Below, piece after piece: positions 17,772 through 25,922 of a stretch of 64,000 nt of DNA. A program made the translations under genes and the position numbers. Every line of letters starts with the position of its first letter. The stretch's first letter is position 1. Origin of the DNA: Candidatus Eisenbacteria bacterium (lineage in GTDB: Bacteria > Eisenbacteria > RBG-16-71-46 > JAFGJU01); NCBI GenBank assembly GCA_026388185.1, contig JAPLKG010000020.1:49978-113977 (forward strand), in the 5' to 3' direction. Under the pieces are notes generated by a model. The model ran no database searches. It was not told the DNA's origin and was given only the letters and a program-made list of their open reading frames with translations.

Positions 17772-17819
17772 AATAGGACATTCTTACTTTGCTAAGAATA
17801 GGACATTCTTATGTTGCTA
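17772..17819. repeat. Two tandem 23-bp direct repeats, possible operator
   Basis: The copies at 17772-17794 and 17797-17819 share AATAGGACATTCTTA and end TTGCTA/TTTGCTA, with only two or three mismatches and a 25-bp period, about two and a half helical turns. They lie 36 bp upstream of the predicted -35 box, a usual place for an activator or repressor pair of sites. Confidence 0.55.
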
Positions 17820-17854
17820 GTACGGCATTGCTGGTACAGCGTGGCACAGATGGC

Positions 17855-17882
17855 TTGACGTCGCCACTGGTTCGGGTAAACT
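17855..17882 (+). promoter_or_regulatory. Probable sigma-70 promoter of the cytochrome operon
   Basis: TTGACG (17855-17860) and TAAACT (17877-17882) with a 16-bp spacer, 5/6 and 4/6 matches to consensus, sit 42 bp before the ATG of the tetraheme cytochrome gene. GAGGAGG precedes that ATG. Confidence 0.5.
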
Positions 17883-17924
17883 GTAGTAGTGGTGCCTGCG
17901 TCTTGTCTGCGAGGAGGAAAATAG

Positions 17925-18491
17925 ATGAGGCCATCTTTAGCGAAGACCTTCTTGACGTTCGTCCCTCTTGTCATGCTAATGGTTACTGTCGGGCCGTCGT
18001 ATGCTAACGGAACGACGACCGGAACCGTTCACGGACCGAAGCGCGCCGGCAAAATCGTTGGACATGCCTACGTCGGGGTTTCCAGGTGCAAGATGTGTCA
18101 CATGCCCTATTTCAAGGCATGGGCCGGGACACCGCATGGCAAGGCGTTCGACGCGCTGAAGCCAGAGAAGAAGGAAGACAAGAATCCGAAGTGTCTCAAG
18201 TGCCACGGGACCGGTTCCGGCGCCGGCGGTCATGACGCAGCGAAGAACGCACCCGATCTCAGGGGTGTCCAGTGCGAGGCATGCCACGGTGCCGGCGCAG
18301 ATTATGCAAAGATGGACGTCATGAAAAATCGAGCAAAGGCCAAGGCTGCCGGGCTGGTCTTTTCGATGTCCGCGGCAGTCTGCGTGAAATGTCACAACAA
18401 AGAGAGCCCCAACTTCAAGGGGTTCGACTACACGAAATATCTCGCAAAAGGCGTACACAAGGTGGAGAAGAAGGCTCCTGTGACCAAATAG
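17925..18491 (+). CDS. Tetraheme cytochrome c (c554-like)
   Basis: Periplasmic electron carrier of 188 aa with a Sec signal peptide (LTFVPLVMLMVTVGPSYA, cleavage about residue 27). Four CxxCH heme-binding motifs are present, at 55-59 (CKMCH), 90-94 (CLKCH), 117-121 (CEACH) and 153-157 (CVKCH). The second and third are separated by a Gly/His-rich segment as in cytochrome c554-type proteins. It is the first gene of an operon that also encodes the System II heme-attachment proteins and a membrane cytochrome c/b, so it probably donates or accepts electrons for that complex. Confidence 0.9.
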   Translation: MRPSLAKTFLTFVPLVMLMVTVGPSYANGTTTGTVHGPKRAGKIVGHAYVGVSRCKMCHMPYFKAWAGTPHGKAFDALKPEKKEDKNPKCLKCHGTGSGAGGHDAAKNAPDLRGVQCEACHGAGADYAKMDVMKNRAKAKAAGLVFSMSAAVCVKCHNKESPNFKGFDYTKYLAKGVHKVEKKAPVTK

Positions 18492-18494
18492 CCC

Positions 18495-19853
18495 ATGCGA
18501 TATTATTCTTTCCTTGCGTCCTCGAGACTCGGACTTCTTCTGATACTTATCATAGGCTGCGTTTCTTTCCTCGGGATGTTCGTTCTTCAAAGCGCTCCTC
18601 AGGAAGAATACATTTTGAAATACGGCGAATCCTGGGGCAATTTCATCAGGGTGGTGGGGTTGGGTAATGTCTACAGTGCCTGGTGGTACCAGATACTCAT
18701 CGTCCTGATCTCCATCAACCTGGTTCTCTGTTCCGTGAAACGCATTGGGCCGAGCTTCGGCCAAGCATTCTCAAAACCCAGGGCGCACGACCACGAGATT
18801 CTCCGCGACGCGCGTGCCGTCAGCGTACCCGTCGGACCGGCGACAGTTTTGAGCGGCGTCGAAACAAATCTCAGGCACAAAGGTTTCGCCGTTGACTCCC
18901 TCGACCGCGGTCCCGTCAAGCTGGTTGCAGCGCAAAAGGGAACCATATCACGCATCGGTTTTATCGTAACGCACGTCGCCGTACTCCTTGTCTTGATCGC
19001 CGGGGTAGTCAACGGCAAGTTTGCCTACAGGCACGAGAAACCTCTCGGCATCGGCGAATCTCTGGACGTGAGCAAGGTTGAGCCATCCGCACGGTTTAGC
19101 ATCAGGCTGGACGATTTTGTGATAGAGAGGACCGAGGAGGGCAGGATACGGGCCTTCAAGTCCACGTTGACCGTGATCGAAAATGGGAAAGAAGTCATGA
19201 CGAAGGTGATGGGCGTAAATCATCCGCTGACTTACAAGGGCGTAGGCTTCTACCAGGCCAGCTACGACGAGAGACCCGAAGGGATAAGGGAGGCGAGGAT
19301 CTACCTGGTTGATGGCGGAACGTCGGCCGTCGGGATAGACGTGCCCTTCGGTGAGACCAGAGACGTACCGGGTACAGATCTTCAGATTCGAGTGACAGAC
19401 TACGTTCCTTACTTTGTGAAAGATCTGGTAACGGGCGAAGTGAGCACTCGCTCGCTCGAACCGAGACTCCCTGCCGTCAAGCTGGAGGTGATGAGACTCG
19501 GCAAGATTGTGGACAGCGGGTGGCTCATCATGGAGATGGACAGCCATTCTGCGCGGGGCGAGCTTGCCCGATTTCATTTCGCCGACTACTATCCTTTGTC
19601 GTACTCGGTCATATCGGGCATAGACGTGGTCAGGAATCCGGGCACCTCCCTTATGTTCACGGGCTTCGGAATCGCCAGCATAGGTCTTTCGCTTTCTTTC
19701 TTTGTCCCGTTCAGAAGAATATGGGTGAGGATTTCTGAAGAGCGTCCCGGCCGGTCCGAGGTGAGAATCGCGGGTATCTCTAACAGGCAACCCCTCGCTT
19801 TGAAGCGCGAGATCGATGGCCTCTATGAAATCGTTGGCTCCGCGAGGAGCTAG
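18495..19853 (+). CDS. resB: ResB-like System II cytochrome c biogenesis protein
   Basis: Subunit of the CcsBA heme lyase that attaches heme to CxxCH motifs outside the membrane. The 452-aa protein has the ResB pattern: a first helix pair (SSRLGLLLILIIGCVSFLGMFVLQ), NVYSAWWYQILIVLISINLVLCSVKR, a third helix (RIGFIVTHVAVLLVLIAG), a large periplasmic domain (about 185-385) with HPLTYKGVGFYQASY, and a last helix (MFTGFGIASIGLSLSFF). The HPLxYKGxxxYQxxY motif is a family hallmark. It follows the cytochrome after 3 bp and precedes ccsA, its obligate partner. Confidence 0.92.
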   Translation: MRYYSFLASSRLGLLLILIIGCVSFLGMFVLQSAPQEEYILKYGESWGNFIRVVGLGNVYSAWWYQILIVLISINLVLCSVKRIGPSFGQAFSKPRAHDHEILRDARAVSVPVGPATVLSGVETNLRHKGFAVDSLDRGPVKLVAAQKGTISRIGFIVTHVAVLLVLIAGVVNGKFAYRHEKPLGIGESLDVSKVEPSARFSIRLDDFVIERTEEGRIRAFKSTLTVIENGKEVMTKVMGVNHPLTYKGVGFYQASYDERPEGIREARIYLVDGGTSAVGIDVPFGETRDVPGTDLQIRVTDYVPYFVKDLVTGEVSTRSLEPRLPAVKLEVMRLGKIVDSGWLIMEMDSHSARGELARFHFADYYPLSYSVISGIDVVRNPGTSLMFTGFGIASIGLSLSFFVPFRRIWVRISEERPGRSEVRIAGISNRQPLALKREIDGLYEIVGSARS

Positions 19854-19900
19854 AGACGCTGGAATCGTGCGCGGCTGAATCGCGTTGGAAGGAGAAACAA

Positions 19901-20701
19901 GTGCCGGCAAGCGACGTGCCTTTTTTCTGGGTGGCCCTCTTCGCCTACCTGATCGCGACGCTGCTTTACACGCTGGACATTGCCGTGCGTGGGAAATGGT
20001 ACGGCAGAGCTGGTTTCGTTGTTCTGACCGTAGGTTTTCTCTTTCACACGGTTGCGCTGGTTGTTCGCACGCTTACTACGGGCCATCCTCCGTTCACCGG
20101 CATGTACGAGTACGCCTCGTGCCTTGCGTGGGCGACCGTGTTCTTCTATCTTGTGCTTCAACTGCGCCACAAAGCCGAGAGTCTGGGAGTTTTCGTCTCG
20201 CCGGTTGCGTTCGCCGTGATTGTTGTGGCCTCGCTATTCCCGAAGGAAGTGGAGCGCCAGTTGCTTCCTGCCCTTCAGAGCTATTGGCTGCAGATTCACG
20301 TTACGCTCGCGGTGCTTGGTGAGGGAGCCTTCGCAGTGGCGTTTGCGAGCAGTGTCATGTACTTGCTGAAGCTGAGGGGCACAAACAGACTTCCGTCGCT
20401 CGAAGTGCTTGACGACCTCACGTACAGAGCCATAGCAATAGGTTATCCTCTGTTCACGCTCGGCGCTCTGTTCGCAGGCGCCATCTGGGCCTGGAAAGCG
20501 TGGGGTCGGCCGTGGGGTTGGGATCCGAAGGAAGTCGGATCCCTCGTGGTGTGGCTCATCTATTCGGCTTATCTGCATGCACGAATCACGGCAGGATGGA
20601 GGGGCAAACGAGCAGCCCTGTTGTCGATTCTAGGTTTTGCCGCCGCCGTTTTCGCCTTCATCAGCAACCTTTTTGTCGGCGGATTGCATACCTACGGTTG
20701 A
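19901..20701 (+). CDS. ccsA: CcsA/ResC-like System II cytochrome c biogenesis protein
   Basis: Heme-handling partner of ResB, 266 aa, with about eight transmembrane helices. The tryptophan-rich heme-binding loop reads WAWKAWGRPWGWDPKE, the WWD signature of the family, and external His residues are present (for example FHTVALVVRTLTTGHPP and SYWLQIHVTLAVLGEG). The start is a GTG behind AAGGAGA. The operon order cytochrome-ResB-CcsA-cytochrome indicates dedicated heme insertion for the two multiheme proteins. Confidence 0.93.
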   Translation: MPASDVPFFWVALFAYLIATLLYTLDIAVRGKWYGRAGFVVLTVGFLFHTVALVVRTLTTGHPPFTGMYEYASCLAWATVFFYLVLQLRHKAESLGVFVSPVAFAVIVVASLFPKEVERQLLPALQSYWLQIHVTLAVLGEGAFAVAFASSVMYLLKLRGTNRLPSLEVLDDLTYRAIAIGYPLFTLGALFAGAIWAWKAWGRPWGWDPKEVGSLVVWLIYSAYLHARITAGWRGKRAALLSILGFAAAVFAFISNLFVGGLHTYG

Positions 20702-20730
20702 CATCGAAGACCCGTAGCGAGGGGAATGAC

Positions 20731-22194
20731 ATGGCAAGGGCGCCTTTCTTCGTCGCGTTTCTGCTTGCTGTGACCTGTCTCGGTGGCGCATTTGTTTCCG
20801 GCGCCGCGGCGCAGAGTAACGAAGATTGCCTGGCGTGCCATTCAAGACAGGACACGACCCCACCCGTGGATCTCTCGCTGCTCAGGAGCTCGGTTCACGG
20901 TAGTATCGAATGCGTTTCGTGCCACTCCGAGGCTTCCACGCTTCCTCACCCCGAGAGAATGAGCCCCGTGAATTGCGGGGGCTGCCACGCCGACGCCGTC
21001 AAGACTTACGACCAGAGCTATCACGGTCTTGCGGCCAGGTATGGCTCCACGAAAGTGGCCAACTGTGCTTCTTGCCACGGGTACCACGACATCATGCTTG
21101 CCGATGATCCCGCCTCGTCCGTCAACAGAGCAAACATCTCCGCGACCTGTGGCAAGTGCCATCCCGGCGCCGGGCCGCGATTGGCCGGCGGATACGTTCA
21201 TTCCGACCCCGTCAGAAGCAAGAACACCGTGGTGCGCTACGTCATTGTCTTTTACCTGGTTCTCATTTGTCTGGTAATAGGCGGCATGTTTGCGCATAAC
21301 CTGATTGATTTCGCGAAGAAGTTCGCCGACCATTTCAGGATCACGAAGAGTCGTGCAAGCGAGCTCAGATTCGTGCTTTCAGAACGCTTGCAGCTCGTAG
21401 CGCTGGCGGTCGTGTTCTTTGTGCTCGCCTATTCCGGTTTCGCGCGGAGATTTCCAGACGCCTGGTGGTCTTCGCCGTTCAGACTTTTTGACAATCCCTC
21501 AGGCACACGCGGCATGATTCACAGAATTGCCGCGGCAGTGTTCATTGCTCTCTGCGTATATCACGTCTGGTTCGTTTCTCTGACTCGCAGAGGCAGAAAG
21601 CAACTGAGCGAACTCAAACCCGGGTTCAGAGACTTCAGAGATCTCTATTCGGTCGCGAGATACAACACGGGCGCTTCTGCGGCGCCTCCTCAGTTTGGCC
21701 GGTACAGCTACATCGAAAAGAGCGAGTACTGGGCGCTGGTCTGGGGTTCGACGATCATGATAATCACGGGGCTGGCTCTGGTTTTTGTGAACTTCACTTT
21801 GAAATATTTTCCTCTTTGGGTGGCCGAGCTTGTGACCTCAATCCACTTCTACGAGGCAGTCCTTGCAACGCTGGCCATGCTTGTCTGGCATTTCTACTGG
21901 ACGATCTTTGACCCGCACGTATATCCGATGAACTGGTCTTGGATAACCGGGCGAACCACTGAGAAACGCTCGGAGGAACGGACGTCCGGGAGCTCCGGGA
22001 AAAAACCCGAAGCCAAACAACTCAGACCGGGAAAACTCGAAAAGTCCGAACCCGAGAAGCCCACGCCCGAAAAACCTGCGGAAAGTGCTGAATCCGGACA
22101 GGTCATGGACGGGGAAGGTGTCGATGATTCGAAGTCGGGCGGGCCCTCCCACGGACCCACCGGACCCGCGCGGCGCGCTGAAGGATCGGAATGA
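20731..22194 (+). CDS. Pentaheme cytochrome c fused to a membrane cytochrome b domain
   Basis: Quinone-linked electron-transfer protein of 487 aa. The ATG at 20731 gives a clean signal peptide ending GAAAQSN; a longer open frame upstream only shadows ccsA. Five CxxCH motifs lie at 33-37, 61-65, 82-86, 112-116 and 140-144, followed by a cytochrome b561/formate-dehydrogenase-gamma-like domain with about four or five helices and the His residues expected for heme b (for example MIHRIAAAVFIALCVYHVW, IHFYEAVLATLAMLVWHFYW). A charged, Pro/Glu/Lys-rich tail of about 80 residues extends into the cytoplasm. It probably moves electrons between quinol and the periplasmic tetraheme protein. Confidence 0.9.
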   Translation: MARAPFFVAFLLAVTCLGGAFVSGAAAQSNEDCLACHSRQDTTPPVDLSLLRSSVHGSIECVSCHSEASTLPHPERMSPVNCGGCHADAVKTYDQSYHGLAARYGSTKVANCASCHGYHDIMLADDPASSVNRANISATCGKCHPGAGPRLAGGYVHSDPVRSKNTVVRYVIVFYLVLICLVIGGMFAHNLIDFAKKFADHFRITKSRASELRFVLSERLQLVALAVVFFVLAYSGFARRFPDAWWSSPFRLFDNPSGTRGMIHRIAAAVFIALCVYHVWFVSLTRRGRKQLSELKPGFRDFRDLYSVARYNTGASAAPPQFGRYSYIEKSEYWALVWGSTIMIITGLALVFVNFTLKYFPLWVAELVTSIHFYEAVLATLAMLVWHFYWTIFDPHVYPMNWSWITGRTTEKRSEERTSGSSGKKPEAKQLRPGKLEKSEPEKPTPEKPAESAESGQVMDGEGVDDSKSGGPSHGPTGPARRAEGSE

Positions 22195-24614
22195 TGCTGC
22201 TGCGCAGGTTCGCCCTTCTTCTCATCGGGTTCACTGCCACTGCCGGTCAGATTCTCCTTCTACGTGAATTCATAGGCACTTTCAACGGGAACGAGCTGGT
22301 CATAGGTATCTACCTCTCCGTTTGGCTCATCGCTACTGCGGTGGGGAGTGGGCCGGTGGCGAGGTTGTATATCGGAGGAAGCAGGGCTTCGAGCGCCAGA
22401 AGCGGGGCGGACGGCGCTCCGGTCGCGCGCTTCGCCGCCGTACAATTTCTGTCCGGCGTCTGTCTTCTCTGCGCCATCGTCGGGCTGCAGGTGCTGCCGA
22501 GCCGGCTCAGACCCGCTCCGGGCGAAGTTGCGAGCCTGGTCACGGCTTTTGCCGCGGCGTCGGTCTTTCTCTTCCCGGTCTGTCTGCTTCAGGGTCTTCT
22601 TTTTCCTCTGGGGACCAGACTTCTCGGCTCCGTACAATCCAGCCGAGAGGGGCCCGGTGACTCGGTCTCTCGAGTCTATTTCCTCGAATCGGTGGGGGCC
22701 GGCATCGGAGGCCTTCTGTTCGGCCTCGTTCTGATCCGGCTCATGAGCGTTTTCCAGAATATCGCCATCCTTTCGGCCCTCAACCTGTTCACGGCCTGTT
22801 TCCTCCTGAACGAGTCGGGCCGGCGCAGGTTGAGCCAGATTCTCTATCTTCTGGCGGCAGTCGTCGTGATTGTCTGCGTGTTCGATCCGATCACGCATTG
22901 GGCGGCGTCAAGAAGATGGAAGGGCTTCACGGTAATGGCGCTGCGTCAATCACACTACGGCAATCTGGCGATCGTCTCACGGGATTCGCAGTTTTCCATT
23001 TACGAGGACGGGTACCTCGTTTTCACGACTGACGACGTTCAGTCGGCGGAAGAGGCGGCCCACATCCCGCTGCTCGAGCATCCCGCACCGGCGCACGTGC
23101 TCTTGATCGGTGGAGGAGTGGGCGGCGTGGTGCGGGAGATGTTCAAACACAGAACGCTGACACGACTCGATTACGTCGAGCTGGATCCTCAACTCATCAC
23201 TCTGAGTAAGGACGTGTTGCCTCGACGTTACGTATCCTATCTGGAGGATTCGCGTGTGAGAGTGGAGCACACGGACGGGAGGAGATTCCTGCAGAAAACT
23301 TCAGAGCGCTACGACGTGGTGGCCATGCATATTCCGTCTCCCTACACCGCGCAGCTCAACAGATTCTACACGAAGGAATTCTTTGCGCTCGTACGACGTC
23401 ATCTGAATCCCGGGGGTGTGTTTGTCTTTTCTGCTCCGCCGGTGGCGGAGTACGTCGGTCAAGAGCTTGGAGCCTTCCTCGGTTCGCTTTACAGGACCTC
23501 GGAAAGCGTTTTCGAGTCGCACATCGTCATTCCGGCGGGTCGGAGTTTTTTCGTCTGCTCTCCCGGAAAGAACTCGTATCTGACGGCGTCGCCGGAGTCA
23601 CTTCTTTCTCGTCTCGCAGAACGAAACGTCGAGACGTTCTTCGTCAGAGACTATTTTCTGATGTCGACGCTTTCTCCCGAGCGGCTCGCGTACGTTGAGA
23701 AGCGCATCTCCGCGTCGAAACTCTGCCCGGTCAATACCGATCTGAGACCCACAAGTTTCTACTACGACCAGGTCCTCTGGAGCGCCGAGTACCAACGCTT
23801 CATGAAGGGAGTCCTCGAGTGGATCTTCGGAAACCGTTGGAGTCTTTGGGCAGTCACGGCCGCGGTGGCCGGGGTCCTGCCCGTTCTCGCCAGGTCGAGA
23901 AAAAAGAGCAGGCTTGTGCTGGGCGCCCTCGCGATTTCGGGGTTCGCGGCGATCGTGCTCGAGCTCGAGATATTGCTTTGCTTCCAGCTACTGTACGGAA
24001 ACCTGTTCGACAGAATCGCCGTCCTTCTGACCGCATACATGATCGGCCTGGCAGTCGGGGTCGTCCTGGAACGACGAGGGAATCATCCGGCGGCTGCGGG
24101 CCTCGCGGTCTTGAGGCGGCCGGCAGTCATTCAAATTGCGACTGCTGCTCTTGCTCTTTGTTTCCTGGGTTTCGTCTACCTTGTGACGGGAGCGGCCTCT
24201 GGTAGTCTCGGCGGCGAGCCGGGGTCGCACAACTTTGCCGCCGCAACAGTCGCGCGCGTTCTGGTCAACGCGTTCGAATGGTTCTTTCCCGGCCTTGCAC
24301 TTGTCGCCGGAGGTCTCGGCGGAGCCATGTTTTCCTCTGCCAGCAGAGCCTTCTTTGCGTGTGACGCGGAGGATGACGTGACCGGAGTGACTGCGAGCGG
24401 AGAAAATCGCCCCGGGGGAGAATGTTTCTCAACGAGAGACGGTCACGCCGGTGGTGTCGGTATCACGTATGCATGGGACCTCGCGGGCTCATGGTTTGGT
24501 GCGGTTCTGTGCAGCGTGGTGCTCTTTCCCGTGTCCGGAGTTGCCGCCACGATTACCGCGGTCGCAGTCCTGCTCGTTGTTTCCGGTGTCAGCCTTGCGT
24601 GGGCGTCGCGCTGA
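22191..24614 (+). CDS. Membrane protein with spermidine-synthase-like domain
   Basis: Protein of 807 aa made of an N-terminal bundle of about six helices (1-235), a spermine/spermidine synthase-like domain (about 240-510) and a second C-terminal bundle. The SAM-dependent core motif VLLIGGGVGGVVREM and the acidic YVELDPQLI that follows it are present, along with DARRFL-type HTDGRRFLQ; a polyamine pocket cannot be confirmed. Proteins of this design are widespread in candidate phyla, and aminopropyl transfer is unproven. The start overlaps the cytochrome stop (ATGA), so it belongs to the cytochrome operon. Confidence 0.82.
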   Translation: MMLLRRFALLLIGFTATAGQILLLREFIGTFNGNELVIGIYLSVWLIATAVGSGPVARLYIGGSRASSARSGADGAPVARFAAVQFLSGVCLLCAIVGLQVLPSRLRPAPGEVASLVTAFAAASVFLFPVCLLQGLLFPLGTRLLGSVQSSREGPGDSVSRVYFLESVGAGIGGLLFGLVLIRLMSVFQNIAILSALNLFTACFLLNESGRRRLSQILYLLAAVVVIVCVFDPITHWAASRRWKGFTVMALRQSHYGNLAIVSRDSQFSIYEDGYLVFTTDDVQSAEEAAHIPLLEHPAPAHVLLIGGGVGGVVREMFKHRTLTRLDYVELDPQLITLSKDVLPRRYVSYLEDSRVRVEHTDGRRFLQKTSERYDVVAMHIPSPYTAQLNRFYTKEFFALVRRHLNPGGVFVFSAPPVAEYVGQELGAFLGSLYRTSESVFESHIVIPAGRSFFVCSPGKNSYLTASPESLLSRLAERNVETFFVRDYFLMSTLSPERLAYVEKRISASKLCPVNTDLRPTSFYYDQVLWSAEYQRFMKGVLEWIFGNRWSLWAVTAAVAGVLPVLARSRKKSRLVLGALAISGFAAIVLELEILLCFQLLYGNLFDRIAVLLTAYMIGLAVGVVLERRGNHPAAAGLAVLRRPAVIQIATAALALCFLGFVYLVTGAASGSLGGEPGSHNFAAATVARVLVNAFEWFFPGLALVAGGLGGAMFSSASRAFFACDAEDDVTGVTASGENRPGGECFSTRDGHAGGVGITYAWDLAGSWFGAVLCSVVLFPVSGVAATITAVAVLLVVSGVSLAWASR

Positions 24615-24698
24615 GAGGGCCGGCTTCGCCTTCCGTGGGTGGCTGGCTGAGAGGACGATGTTTCGCGCCGAGACGGCGGGCGTCGGGCTGAGACGACA

Positions 24699-24712
24699 GG
24701 GGCTTTAGCCCC
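24699..24712. terminator. Small GC hairpin between convergent genes
   Basis: GGGGC-TTTA-GCCCC lies between the spermidine-synthase-like gene (+) and the AmmeMemoRadiSam enzyme gene (-), overlapping the latter's stop codon. It lacks a clear U-run, so at most it is a weak terminator. Confidence 0.3.
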
Positions 24713-25922
24713 AGACTCCCGCGATTTTTGCCTTACAGTACGCGCATCTGCCTTCAGACAGTTTCCTTTCCACGATTGAATAGCCGATTCGCTTCACGAC
24801 CGCCTTCTTGCAGCTGGGGCAGTAGGTGTTCTCGCCCTCGTGACCGGGCACGTTCCCGATGTAGACGTAGTGAAGACCGGCATTCATCGCAATCTTACGG
24901 GCTTTCTCGAGGGCCGAAATCGGAGTCTGCGGCAGTTTCGTCATCTTGTAGATGGGATAGAAGCGAGTGAAGTGCAGGGGCACGTCGGGGCCCAATTCCT
25001 GTGCGATCCACTTCGACGCGGACACTATTTCCGAATCGCCGTCGTTGAGCGTCGGCAGGACGAGGTAGACGATTTCGCACCAGACACCGGAACTCTTGAG
25101 AAGAACAAGCGTGTCAAGAACCGGCTTCAGTGTCGCGTCACATATTTCTGCATAGTACTTCTCCGTGAAAGCCTTCAGGTCGATCTTCACCGCGCCGAGG
25201 TGCTTCGCGGCTTCGAGCATCGGCTCCCGGTTTATGTACCCGTTGGAGATCATCACGGTCTTGATGCCGGACTTTTTGCCTTCGATCGCCGTATCCAGCA
25301 TGTACTCGTACGCAACGACGCCTGGTTCGGAGTATGTGAACGCGACGGACGCACAGGAGGCTTGCCTCGCCTTCTCGACGGTCTCCTTCGGAGGAAGATG
25401 GACATTGCTTGTCTGTTCGGGTCTGGCCTGCGACATCTCCCAATTTTGGCAGAACTTGCAGTCCATGTTGCATCCGGCGGTTCCCAGAGAGAAGGCGTTT
25501 GTCCCCGGATGAAAATGGAAGAGCGGTTTCTTCTCGATGGGATCTACGTGAATCGCGCATGGCAACGCGTAGGCCAGGGAATAGTACACGCCGTTTCTGT
25601 TCTCTCTCGTGCCGCAGTAGCCCCGTTCAATGTCACCGACTCTGCATTTCCTAGGGCAGATCTCGCATTCCACTTCCATCTCGGGATGCTTTTTGTAGAA
25701 CATGCATTCCCTGGCGTGGGAGGAGTTGACGGATGGCTCGCGCGAGCGTTCCTTCGAGGCCGAGGCCGGCGTCCCCGCCGATGCTGCGGTAGGTGATGCC
25801 CGTCCGCGTACGAGAGCGGGCAGCACGAGGGAACCTGCGGCCATCCCGGATAGGGCGCCGAGTCTTCTCAGAAAGCCCCGCCGGTTACAACTGCGGTCGT
25901 GCCTCTCGATCTTCATCGTCAC
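24705..25922 (-). CDS. amrS: AmmeMemoRadiSam system radical SAM enzyme, with Tat-like signal
   Basis: Radical S-adenosylmethionine protein of 405 aa. The [4Fe-4S] motif CxxxCxxC is at Cys151/155/158 (CNMDCKFC), preceded by the family-specific cysteine block CEICPRKCRVGD (about 86-97) and YCGTREN. A C-terminal zinc-ribbon-like pair (CPSCKKAVV and CAYCKAKI) is also typical. The N-terminus has a twin-arginine-like signal: NRRGFLRRLG and a hydrophobic stretch MAAGSLVLPALV, followed by a low-complexity Ala/Ser/Thr linker. Radical SAM enzymes normally need cytoplasmic reductant and SAM, so apparent export is unusual. Its start directly abuts the stop of the DUF362 gene. Confidence 0.92.
   Translation of the reverse strand: MTMKIERHDRSCNRRGFLRRLGALSGMAAGSLVLPALVRGRASPTAASAGTPASASKERSREPSVNSSHARECMFYKKHPEMEVECEICPRKCRVGDIERGYCGTRENRNGVYYSLAYALPCAIHVDPIEKKPLFHFHPGTNAFSLGTAGCNMDCKFCQNWEMSQARPEQTSNVHLPPKETVEKARQASCASVAFTYSEPGVVAYEYMLDTAIEGKKSGIKTVMISNGYINREPMLEAAKHLGAVKIDLKAFTEKYYAEICDATLKPVLDTLVLLKSSGVWCEIVYLVLPTLNDGDSEIVSASKWIAQELGPDVPLHFTRFYPIYKMTKLPQTPISALEKARKIAMNAGLHYVYIGNVPGHEGENTYCPSCKKAVVKRIGYSIVERKLSEGRCAYCKAKIAGVWG

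Larger units (their letters stand above)
17602..17924. other. Divergent intergenic region with direct repeat and promoter
   Basis: The 323-bp gap separates the antiporter (-) from the cytochrome operon (+). It holds an AT-rich stretch near 17660-17690, a tandem 23-bp direct repeat (17772-17819) and a probable promoter at 17855-17882. No conserved coding sequence was seen in any frame. Confidence 0.6.

Noticed and set aside
20500-20730. N-terminal extension of the pentaheme cytochrome gene
   Set aside because: It overlaps ccsA in another frame; the ATG at 20731 gives a proper signal peptide.
24840-25796. Open frame of 318 codons on the plus strand opposite the radical SAM gene
   Set aside because: Antisense to a gene with clear CxxxCxxC motif; composition is that of a shadow.
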